64,000 bases of DNA from NCBI GenBank assembly GCA_023078555.1, contig CM041204.1:1026923-1090922 (forward strand), written 5' to 3'. The translations under genes and the position numbers were made by a program. Shown here in pieces: positions 54,436 to 64,000 of this stretch. The notes beneath the pieces were generated by a model that was given only the letters and a program-made list of their open reading frames with translations, searched no databases and was not told the origin of the DNA. Positions within the stretch are counted from its first letter, which is position 1. Every line of letters starts with the position of its first letter. Source of the DNA: Ulva prolifera (Eukaryota; Chlorophyta; Ulvophyceae; Ulvales; Ulvaceae).

Positions 54436-55378
54436 TGTCACTGATTCAGACGGTGCGCTCCTCCAAGCAAACAACCCCCGCCACCCCCCCCTGGCCAGTC
54501 TGTCGCATGGCCGTGGTGGGCCAATTCTCTACTCCCGCTCCCAAGGCAGACGTACAGTACCCAGGGATGTTGACCGTGCAGGGACGCAATTCTACAGAGG
54601 GCAGCGAAGCCGTCCCAGCCCCGGATCCTGTGGTGAATACTGGTTGATGAGCAAAGTCCCTGGGGGATGGGGGCCTGTGGTGAATACTGGTTGATGAGCT
54701 AAGTCCCTGGGGGATGGGGGTGCCGGTAGCACAGCTGCGTGGGAGTACACTTTAATGCGGCGTGCAGTGTCCGCTAAGCCATCAAGCGTAGAACTTCCCG
54801 GCAGTATCAGCATAGTAACTTTGTTAATGCAGATGCTACGGGAATACGTCAAAATTATTCCCATTTCGACGGTAATACAAGGACGGTGGGCCACATCACT
54901 GTACAGTGATGCACCCCCGTCTACTAGTGCCATACGCTCTGCTATAATGCAGGGGTTGACCGTTGTACCCCTCTAATCCTACAGCGCCGACCTGGTGTAG
55001 CCGTTGAGGATTGATAGTATTTTTTACACGAAATAACGATTAGAATACTGAGTCGAACTCCGTACGCAAACTGTGGCGTCTTGTCTTCTGTAGACAATGG
55101 GTTCAGAACAGTTTCAGCTGTGCCTGCCTGGCAGCAGCCCGCAGCGCTGCAGTCGAGACACCGAGGTTCAGTGCAGCTGCAGCGAAATGGCATCACCTGG
55201 CCTGTGGCGTCGGAATCTCCCGGATGCCACCTTCAGTGTCTCATAAACGCGTCTTCAGCGATTTAGCCATCAGCTTGTTATACTGCTGTTTCAGGGTAGC
55301 CACTACCGGGCGCGCAGTCTCCAGGAAGGCGTCAAAGCGCGCCTGCAGGTACCACTCCCTGCAGATCCAGCAGCTTCA
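54436..55378. other. Non-coding sequence left of the Ulp1 gene
   Basis: No convincing gene. Contains two direct 47-bp repeats at 54627-54720 (CCTGTGGTGAATACTGGTTG at each start). It could include the left end of the TNP2-like transposon, but I could not identify a terminal repeat. Confidence 0.4.
54627..54720. repeat. Two 47-bp direct repeats
   Basis: Two tandem copies differing by one base that I can see (GAGCAAAG and GAGCTAAG). Confidence 0.85.
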
Positions 55379-55964
55379 TCAGGCAAAGGTCCCCACCGGG
55401 CCTCCAAGGGGGTGCCAGAGGATAGATGGTGACAATGCTGCGGTGGACATGGCAGGTGCATCGACTCGCCCGCACCTCAGCTGCTCTTCGGAAAAGTCTT
55501 TGAAGGGCGGTGTCTGGAGGTGGCGGTCCCACCTAGCGTCGGCTAGAATCTTGGTGGCATCCTCGACTGATAAGTGTCCCAACTTGTCGCCCCCTCTCCC
55601 GCCTCGGTGCCACTCTTGAATGAGGGCTCGAGTGAGGACGATACGGTACAGCACCGCGTGCTGCACCTTGACGCGGTTGGTGAGTAACAGGACCCTTCGA
55701 GTCGCCTCGACACCGTGGATGTCACTGCTGAACACAGTTCCCCCCTCCTGTCGCATGCGGTGGATGACGTCGCACACAGCGTCGGCCAGCATGCATGTGA
55801 AAACCCCGCAGTCGTGGCCGTTTGGTTGCTGCGGGGTTCCTCCTACCTGGACACCATTGGGGGACGGTTATAATGCTAATGTTACGTCAACAGATCAAGT
55901 CCACCGCAGACCTTGGACGCGGGGTGGTTCCAAAGCAGTACGCTGTCCGGGTTCGGGCAGAGAA

Positions 55965-55998
<34 letters not shown>

Positions 55999-58629
55999 CA
56001 GGTGGGCGCAATCAGAGGGTGCTGTTGTGTCAACGATTGCAGTCCATTTGGTAATATGCGCGACTGTCAAGGGTCAGAGGACAGCATCTGTGTGGATGGT
56101 ATCGCAGGAGAACAGTGGGACGTGGGCATTGTACCTTCGCCAACTTCAGGGTTATCCTAGCGGTGGATTCGGTCGGCCGGGTGGCCAGTCGGACGTTGTG
56201 TGGGCGGCCCACTGCTTTTACCCGAGGCCGGGTGGTAGATGCGGGGTCTTCCGGGGGGGAGGGGGCCCGGCCCTCGGGGTAGTCCAGCGCCATGCACAGA
56301 GCCTCACTCAAGACGTCCCTGGCCCGTTCAGCGGTGCCTGAGCCGGCGCTGATCAGGCTGTCAAAGAACGACACAGTCGGCGCCTTATTCTGCTTCATAC
56401 GCCCTGCATTATGGCTGAAACGTCAGTAGTGGCGTTCAGCGGGCCTACTGTGGGGGGGGGGGGGGGGGGTATGGGGGGGCGGGGGGCAATATGACAGTCC
56501 TACGCACAGCAGGCTACCTCATCACAAAGTCTGCTGCGGCGGGAGAGCGTACATGGATGCCAGATGACAGCCAACATCCAGTGGCCGTTCCGGGGGACAG
56601 GGACTAAGACACATTCTTGCTCAAAGGTGTGAGCTTTGAACAACCACCGCCCCATAAATCTGGTGCGTCCGCTTGACCAGTCTGCGTCCGCATCCCCAGT
56701 ACATATCCCAGCCATATTCTGGCTAGGCGTTGCAATGACGCCCTGCCCGGCCAGTGCAACACACCTACTCAAGGCGTAGTCAACGTGTGTACTCTCGGCC
56801 CATGCGGTGGGCCAGCCTCTCGCGAGGGTTTCCAGACCGACTGTCACAGACACCCGAGCATCCCCAAAATGCCCTAGTTGCAAGATCACACCCCCCACCA
56901 CATTCGGGAACCTCCCCCCATCGTCGTCGTCGGAGGACACTACGGTCGGTTCAGCTGCATCCTGCGTTGTGTCGGCAGCGGATGTACCGGCGTCTTTGGA
57001 AGTGGACCCCCCACTGCTGCTTCAGCTTGCCCGGAGGCTTTGCAGGGATGTTTGTGACCCAATCCGGCGGCACCACCGGAGGGTGTGCCAGGAGGGATGC
57101 TGACAGCCGCGGCTTATCCTTACCGGCGGCCGAAGGCTCCGGGACGTCCGGGGCAGGAGGAGGTGCGGACTGGATTGGCCCCTCTTGACCGGGTGCTGGA
57201 CAAGCAGGCTCCGGAGAGGTCCGGAGCGGGGGGGGGGCCTCGCCGATTGAGCAGATGGCTGCACCGACTGGGGCAGGTTGGGGCCCCTCGCTAGGGCCAT
57301 CATCAGGGGTGACGGATGGAACCGGATTGGCATCGGTGTCCGACCTCGCCTTATTGTCTCCTTCGGCAGGGGGGTCCGCAATGGGCCCTTCCCAGGCGGG
57401 GGGATCATCCGGGGGACCTGCCGGCCCCGCGTCTGCGGCAGCTAGTCTGGTTTCGATAGCTGTAGCGGATTCGTCCAGCCGCGGCGGCGGCAGACAGCCA
57501 CTGGTCCGCGATGGCGACGGCGGCCTCACAGGGCCAACCGGCTGTGGGGACTGCTGGGGCAACGCCACAGGGGGAACCCCTACTGCAGCCGGCCCCTCGG
57601 GCGGCGGATGATCCCGGCTAAGGATCTGCGCTACGGCCGCAGCCCCCCCCGTGCGGCACCCCGTGCCCCCCTGGGCCACCTAATTCGGGCGGGCTGCTGA
57701 AGACTGGTGCCCCGATCTGCGCGCCCTCTACCCGGAGCCCGTGCCCCTCGTGCCTCGCCAACCCGCTGCTGCTGCCGCGGATGGGTGTGTCTGCCACGCC
57801 CCTGCCTTCGGTCACCCGGGCCTATGCTGGTGCCGCTGGACTCTGTTGGCGGCGGGGCAGCGGCTGCACCCGGTCCTGGGGCTGTGGCGGTGCCGGTGAC
57901 GCCCCCAAGAGCGGCGTCGGGTCCCCCCCGGTCTTCACCGTGCGACCCGCCCGCCCCACCCCTCTCTAGCTGTAACGCCAACATGGGCGCCTGCAGAGGC
58001 CCCACATGAACCTCGGAGACAGGCCACTTAGGATTTGGAGTCCGTGCGAAGTTTGCCTCGCACTGTATCCACTCGCAGATCAAGTCTGTCCCGCCCGTGT
58101 GCCGCACACGTTCGAGCAGGCCGCCAGCGTCTTCTATGATGCCCGCGCCGACCTGGCAAGACCGGTACAGCACGATCTCCTCTGGCTTGCACGGGGCCTT
58201 AGTATGGACCGCGCGCTCGAATGCGATCATCCGGAGGTCGTGCCAGAGGGATTTCATCTTCTGCTCTACCCGCGCGGCGTGGTCGGCGGTGTGTGAAGCC
58301 TCTACACTCTCCTTCATCGCCCGGATCGAGTCCAGGTACATGTCTAACCCTTCCCCCCCGGCCTCCACTATAGAGCCCACCATGGTAACATCTACAGTCG
58401 TTAATAGGTAGGCGTTGGCCATGAAGTCTATCGGGAACCCGGGCTTCCGGGTACAGATCGTTAGTGCTGGGATCGGCTGGCCAGGCGTCCAGTTACCCTT
58501 CAGGGCGGTTTCCAGGAACCGCTTGAAAGACGAGTCACACTGACGGTTACTACGAATTGTCGCAAGGTAGGCCCGCAAGTCCCCGTCCGTTATCATACTG
58601 GCACACATCGTGTGGACTGTACACCGCAC
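55379..58629 (-). CDS. Ulp1-type (C48) cysteine protease, transposon-encoded
   Basis: The N-terminal half (from about 58629) is helical and unrecognised (MKSLWHDLRMIAFERAVHTK), followed by a Pro/Gly-rich linker where the frame changes near 57650, by an intron or an error. The protease core has the expected order of catalytic elements: His in VPVPRNGHWMLAVI (exon ending about 56553), Asp in APTVSFFDSLI (about 56370), and Gln/Cys in TPQQPNGHDCGVFTCMLAD (exon 55846-55379). Ulp1 enzymes cleave SUMO-like modifiers. Transposon-borne copies are common, but their target is unknown. Exon joins around the two introns in the core are inferred. Two long G runs lie in these introns. Confidence 0.72.
55968..55997 (+). 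repeat. Poly-G run (30 G)
   Basis: An uninterrupted run of 30 G on the plus strand, within a presumed intron of the Ulp1 gene. The exact length is likely unreliable in the assembly. Confidence 0.9.
56453..56469 (+). repeat. Poly-G run (17 G) with further G clusters
   Basis: 17 G, then TAT and further runs to 56486. Lies in the presumed intron between the His and Asp exons of the Ulp1 gene. Could form a G-quadruplex. Confidence 0.85.
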
Positions 58630-58959
58630 AGAAACGTTCTATCCGCGCTATCGCGACGCAGTCTTCCTACATCAACTGCATCAGACCTTGCACCTACCAT
58701 TAATCTGTCCGCTGGACCTGCGACGTGCACTAACAGACGACACCGACGCTTGAAGAGGGAGCGAAAGTGGCCACGAGCGCACGCCGCAGGACGTGGGTTG
58801 TATGGCTCCAACGAGGGTGGCGCCTGTAGACACGCACTGGCGGGGACTCTGGTCCCCCCCGTGGCCCTCTGGCAAGTATGGAAAATGCAAAGTGGGCACA
58901 ACTGGGATTGCCATCAACTGGGATTGCTGACGAAGGCATTTGGCGGTGGTCTTGTACAA

Positions 58960-61900
58960 TTACACAGTTCGGCCAGAAGCCTTGTTCGCTGTGGACCAAT
59001 ACTGCACATTTTGTGCACCCCTCCGGACTGGAACTAACTGGCATGGAACTGCGTCCAAGTCTACGACGTATCTGCCGGCATATGCCCGAGACCCCCTGTT
59101 TGCACCCGCCACACCGAAAAACTCGGGGGGACGTTTCAACACGGGATCTGGGGCGCGGGCTCCCGGGGTGGCTGGCAAGGTGCAATTATACAGATCAGCA
59201 ACCCCCAGGTACAATGGGTTTGGTTTCGCAACACATGACACGCAACACACGCCATCCCGGGGCTGCAGACACGCCCTCGTGAAATACTGCAGTTCCCCGA
59301 CGAAATACGTCACTGTCCCGCCACCCCCGTCCCCGTCCCCCCCAATGAGGTACCTCAAGAGGCACCACTTGTTGTCTTTCTTCCCTTGCGTACACTGTTG
59401 CGCGCAGCTGAACATGTCTGCAACGCGGGATTGCATCTGGTGGAACTTCATAAGTGTCACTGTGCCCTCACGGCGAGCCTCATCAACACTGCCATCCACC
59501 TTCAGGCCCAGAGCTCGGTGGATGGCCACCTGACGTGCATAACCAACCCCCAGGCGACTGTGAGTTGGCCAGCCCTCGTCCTGTAGGGAGTCCTGATGGA
59601 AGAGGAGGTACGGCAACCCTGTCAGATTATCTCCCACAAAGTCCAGGGGGAGGACCGCCGCAGTCTCAGACTGGGCTAGGGCCCTGCCCACCCCCACGAC
59701 CCTGCCGGTGATCCGGTCACTGTCAATTGGTTGCTCCCCGTCAGCGGATCTTCCATTGCGAGTTCGTGCCCGCCGGCGTTTCTCAGTCGCTATGGCATCT
59801 GACAGTGAAGTCATGGCAGCAGGTAGTGAAGCTGCATCATGCAACAGCCGCATACATGTGCGGCGCAGCAGTTCATCGCTCACATATACTTGTTCAGGGC
59901 AACGAGTCGATCGATACTTGATCAGTCTCTTCAGGAGCTGGACCATCCGCTCGATCCAGAATTCAAGACTGAAGAAGGATGCACCGCAGCACCTCACCTG
60001 ATCCGGTAGGTGACTGGCCGCCAGATGCAGCTTGTACGTGCTGAGAGCAGCCCCTTCAAACGTCTCTTCCGCCAGTTTGGCGTACTGCAGCAGCAATCGC
60101 TGTGCTTCCGTGATTCGGGCCGGTGTGTGCTGACCCTCTTCATATCTGAGAAAGTAGAGGGCCCCTGCTCGCAGGAGCCCCCACGACTGCTCAAACACGC
60201 TGCGTATGCGTTTCTCGGAGGCTTTCCACGGGAGATCGTGCAGGAGGTACAGCGAGAATGTCTCGGTGAAGGCCAGCCAGTCTTCCATGAGCCAGCGACT
60301 GCGGTGCCTACGCAAACAGTCACCCTGACTCAGACGGGATGCTTCAACAGGAGTGCACATGGTTCCTGTGTCCAAGTAACAGTCCGAAAAATGGCGCAGC
60401 CTCGGATGCGAGCAGGGTGTGCAGGCGATGGGACTGCGCACTTGGTGATGTCGGTGTACACCTTCTTGAAAAGAGAGGTCTGCATGATGTGGGGCGCTCT
60501 GGCAGCTATCGCCTTGACGACATCCTCTGGCAGTCGGAACAGGGCCCGGAGGCCAGTCAATGGCGCCTTCTTGGACTTCTTCCGGCCCAGGGGAGGGAGC
60601 CACTGGTTCCAGAAGTCCATGAGCACACCGAGCAGAAACACGTGCGCCACTCCGAGCCGGAAGAAATGGCAGGGACTGCAACGCCACAGCGTAATTCATA
60701 ATCAACTCCAGACTCAAGGGCGAGGCAGGCAGCAGCAGGCTGGGGGTGCTCGTACTTGAAGTAGGAGAGGAGACTGAACAGCGGAGAACCTTTCACCCCC
60801 AGTAGCTTGTACTCATCTTTGGCGAGCTTGGCCCTGGACTTCGGTGTCTTCCGGTCGCAATAGCGTTTCAAGGTTGGTGCGTGGACCTGCATTACCACAG
60901 GCCTGGCCAGGGTTACCACAAGAAAAGAGCCGTATCACCAACGACGCTTGTTCGGTGTCAGAGGGGTTGGCAAGATGAGTTGCGGCGCACAGAGGGGGGG
61001 GCAGGGGAGTAGGCCGCATGTGCACAGTTTGCATTCGATGACACTGTAGATGGAATTGCACCTGGGCAGCGATCGTGTCGCCCTTTCGGCCCCTGGCCAG
61101 GATCTCTGCCGCCGAGTACTTCAAGCGGTTGTCCGACTCCCAGGACGAGGGCTGCACATGCCGGGGCTCAGACCACGCGGTCCGTGGGGGGTTGCCACCA
61201 GTGTCCGGTTGTACACTCCCAGGCACCATCCGGGGGTTTGCAGCCGAGGATGCTGCTTCTTCCTCCGGGGTGAGTGATTTCCCTTTCAGAGGCCCGTCGG
61301 CATAGCAGGGCACGGGCTGGTGCAGAGGGTGATGGTGTCCCATCCACCTGTGTGGCATGCATGATAGCAGTTATAAGCAGGACAGGTACGTGAGACAGCA
61401 CTAGCAGGAAAGAGATTACAAACGTAAGTGAACACCCCGGACCTGACAGTGTTGGAGGGGTAATCCCACACGCCGTTTTGGGCACATCTGAAACATGCCC
61501 TCTTCGCTGTATGGCCGATGCTGTTGGTAAGTTTCTCCAGCCATGGGATATCCCCCTCCACACAGCACAGCACCGGCCACACGTGCAGTACCTCGCCCCC
61601 GGGCAGTGTGATTTTGAGTGCCTCACCCCCAGCTCCTGCACTCCAGCCATCACGTGGTGCGGGGGCCAGACACTACGTGATCGGGAACTGTACACATCAC
61701 CCGGCAGTGACCAGGAAGACAAGGTGAGTGCGCGCCCGGATCATGCTTCTTGAAGAACGCCATCACGGACTCCAGAATGCTGGCCATGCATGTTGGTTCG
61801 GATGGCCCCTCCACCACTCCAAGGGGAATCCAGGCCACATTGGTACTTGAGAGATGGGGCGGCAGGTCAAGCAGGCGGATCCCCCAGATTGTGACACCGT

Positions 61901-63477
61901 GCTGCTTGTTGACGTACAGCTGGGCCCCGTCCCCCCCTGCAGGAAAAGCGACTGTCGGGACACGAGGCAGAGGGTCTCAATTCGCGGAGTTGCATAGGCG
62001 TGCCGATGCGGTGTGATAGCCACCTGCTCAGATGAGGAGGTGGAGCGCACCGAGGCTGAACAGCAGGACAAGCTCCCTATGCTTTGGCTTCAGGATTTTG
62101 CCCCCACACGCCAGGTTGAGGGCCTTTCCAGCCGGGGAGTTGAGGAAGCTGCTTTTGTCTTTGACAGCTGTTGCCCTGGCTTCCCGTACGCTCGTCAGCA
62201 GCCCCGGCTGCAGGAGGAGGTCTTTCAGCGAGGCTTCTTCGCCAAAGAAGAAAGTTGAGCGCACAGGGACACCCTTCCCTGTGAGATCGACATCAAATCG
62301 CTGTTGACAACAACCTGGGGTTCCACAGGTGTCCGCCAGATGCTGGTGATGGTCACCCGGATCAAGTGGGGGGAACAAGGTCCAGCATTGGGGACAAACG
62401 TGGCGCGTTACAGAGGAAACAGGCGGGACACCCAAGACCGCCTTGACGAGGTGGAAGGAGGGAGGGAAAAAGTTTCCATCGGGTAGCAGGAGGTAATGTA
62501 TGAACCTGCACCACGTGTCGACGACCACGTCTTGTATGCAGAAGAGGCTCTTCAACTGGGCAATCCACATGCACACTGTGAGGACGGTGAGGGCGCTGCC
62601 GGTGTATATGTGTTTCATGCGTTGCTCATGCCACCAGGCGCCCGTGCCCTTCCGGGCCCCTGTGGTGGGGTCCGGGCCGTCGTCATCCGCCTCCTGCATG
62701 TGCAACGATCAGGCGTGTCCTACGGAGGAGTACGAGCTGATTCACAGCATTGTATGTAATGGAAGATGTGGACACACCTCAGGTTCGTCTGAACTGTAGT
62801 CCGTCTCTGATGAAAAGGCAATGGAGTCGGCGTCTGAGAAGTCTGAGTCGTCGTCTGAAAATTGTGCGGGGCCCTCGGCGTGATCGCTTTCGGACGGTGG
62901 GGGCAGCTGTACACAATCCCAACACCTCGGAGTTGCATTGGGCGAGCAGGCAAGAAACAGCTGAGGGACAGGAGCGCTGACACCCATGGCCATCGTGATC
63001 ACGAGCCGCTGTCATGCCGATCTGCATCATGATCAGGCAAACCGGGACTTAGCACGGTCAACTACCGAAGGTACGCACGTCGAAGAGGTCGTCGGAGTGG
63101 GCAGGCTCATCGGGGGGACCCCCCATGTCTGGAGGTGATGGGGATCTCCCAGAGGGACCGGCCCCGTCGTGTCTGCCGCTGCGGTCATCATCGGCAGTAG
63201 CGGAGGTCGGGCCAGCGGCTGGCCTCGAGTCTGGGCCCGCGTCGTCGTGTCCACCAGCGGCTCTCCGCGATGCGGCTGCTGCACTCAGTCGACGGCTGCA
63301 AGGACCGTGATGGTTTTGGGCGGTGTTGTGCCTCTGAAACTTCTCACCACAGCCTAGACACTGGTATTTAAACGGTTCCTTCCCCGTCGGCTCGGGAGGG
63401 ATCAGGCGCTTACAGTTCGCTTTGGCAACCAATTCGTTCACCTCCGCCCTCTTCAGTCTATCCGCCGAACCAGCCAT
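58960..63477 (-). CDS. TNP2/Plavaka-like transposase, multi-exon
   Basis: Starts at ATG 63477 with a C2H2-like finger (YQCLGCGEKFQRHNTAQNHH then GPC), then an acidic exon (62755-62910). An exon at 62705-62080 has the family's N-terminal pattern (TWCRFIHYLLLPDGNFFPPS ... CPQCWTLFPP). The catalytic region shows GDGAQLYVNKQHGVTIWGIR (about 61940) with LGVVEGPSEPT, then EGDIPWLEKLTNSIGHTAKR and ACFRC (about 61530). The exon 60370-58960 has the DUF4218-like block (HLAASHLPDQVRCCGASFFS then LEFWIERMVQLLKR). The third acidic residue is uncertain (VAHVFLLGVLMDFW near 60640). Several exon joins are inferred. The C-terminus (DLDAVPCQLVPVRR) ends in stop at 58960. Probably catalyses cut-and-paste transposition. 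Confidence 0.7.
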
Positions 63478-63814
63478 GGTAGCCAGCCGGACTTAAGCAT
63501 TCTTGTGAAGATGTTCAACGATAGCGCGGCCTCTGGTGTTTGTCGTCCCTATGATGGCATTACGTCCCACGAAGACCTCCCTGTCGCATCCCATGTTCGC
63601 CCTGACGCCACAATCCCAGGCGAGGCGCCGGGGTATCGAGGCAGCCAAACCTTTGAAGGCGGACCGCGCGACGACGCTACATCGGCATACCATTCAAAGC
63701 ACGGAGCAGCAAAGCATGTGCGAATGACGCGATATGTTAGCTGTGCCTACGATACGACCATCCACAGTACGGGCCATAGACGTGTGTTAATTCCGCTTTG
63801 TCTAATCATCCACC
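63478..63814. other. Interval between transposase start and right-edge reading frame
   Basis: About 340 bp between divergently oriented starts. No promoter motif or terminal repeat could be named. Confidence 0.3.
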
Positions 63815-64000
63815 ATGTCCAACCTGCAGTTCACGTTCCTCCGCGCGGCGCCCGTCGTCATCGAGAAAGAAGTTGTAGATGACGCAGACAACGGAGCAGG
63901 GATGCTTGACGTGCTGGTCAGCAACGTGTGGAGCAGAGGTGCCGGCGTCGACGGGTTGACTTTGACGTCAACCGTCGACAAAGACAGCTCCGTTGATATC
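63815..64000 (+). CDS. Partial reading frame at the right edge, unknown protein
   Basis: ATG at 63815 in a good context (CACCATGTCC), open for 62 codons to the window end: MSNLQFTFLRAAPVVIEKEV, then VDDADNGAGMLDVLVSNVWS and onward. It runs in the opposite direction to the transposase. No domain is recognised. It could be a third gene of the transposon or the start of a host gene. Short, so chance is possible. Confidence 0.4.
   Translation, partial: MSNLQFTFLRAAPVVIEKEVVDDADNGAGMLDVLVSNVWSRGAGVDGLTLTSTVDKDSSVDI

Larger units (their letters stand above)
55379..63477 (-). mobile_element. TNP2/Plavaka-like DNA transposon coding region with transposase and Ulp1 protease
   Basis: Two genes on the same strand, transposase first and Ulp1-type protease second, about 330 bp apart. 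This pairing is known in EnSpm/CACTA-like and KDZ-type elements. The terminal repeats were not found, so the true element limits are unknown. Confidence 0.65.

Noticed and set aside
1-64000. tRNA or rRNA genes
   Set aside because: No cloverleaf-like or rRNA-like sequence was recognised on either strand by eye. A covariance-model scan would be needed to exclude small ones.

Overview
The window looks like a repeat-packed piece of a GC-rich nuclear genome from a eukaryotic microbe. I infer a green-alga-like organism, with modest confidence. The genes are broken by short GT-AG introns (about 60-250 bases) whose donors are mostly GTGCG or GTGTG and whose acceptors end TGCAG, and the introns are TG-rich on the coding strand. 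No operons, ribosome-binding sites or bacterial gene layout are seen. Nearly everything recognisable is a mobile element or a remnant. Bases 1-809 and 54336-54435 are assembly gaps.

The dominant component is a multi-exon minus-strand gene family present in five copies: A (810-11738), B (15162-20525), E (21628-29484, a divergent paralogue), C (36503-47111) and D (49748-54335). Spliced by eye, with reading phase agreeing at nearly every intron, it encodes one very long protein. The order is an N-terminal helical region, a tyrosine-recombinase-like catalytic core, a long acidic stretch, several Cys-rich zinc-binding modules, a basic linker, a conserved C-terminal region with a Pro/Ala-rich tract, and finally (seen only in copy A, running into the left gap) a PIF1/RecD-type helicase with Walker A, Ia, Walker B-like and motif III blocks. 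A recombinase and a PIF1-type helicase in one predicted polypeptide is the most interesting content of the window.

Copies A, B, C and D are close relatives; B, C and D are truncated. Non-coding blocks, here called R1 (upstream of copies A, B and C) and R2, separate them in a head-to-tail array. Nearly every block junction lies within about 30 bases of a repeated AAGTGCT motif. Copies A, B and C carry the same degenerate Ty1/copia fragment antisense in the same recombinase intron, so that insertion preceded the amplification.

Younger insertions are nested in this array and have clear boundaries: a 1027-bp solo LTR (16493-17519, 5-bp target duplication), a 3434-bp CACTA-type element (32622-36055, 3-bp duplication), two nearly identical 3042-bp pogo/Tc1-mariner elements (37492-40533 and 42048-45089), and an 831-bp hAT-type element (40986-41816, 8-bp duplication). 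The two pogo copies and the 1.5 kb between them sit together at a single TA inside the copia fragment, as if they had moved or recombined in as a unit. A 61-bp tandem repeat with an internal dyad lies upstream of copy E.

The right part (about 55.4-63.5 kb) holds a different DNA transposon: a TNP2/Plavaka-like (EnSpm-related) transposase with an N-terminal C2H2 finger, followed on the same strand by a Ulp1-type (C48) cysteine protease. At the extreme right edge a short plus-strand reading frame with a good start context opens and runs off the window.
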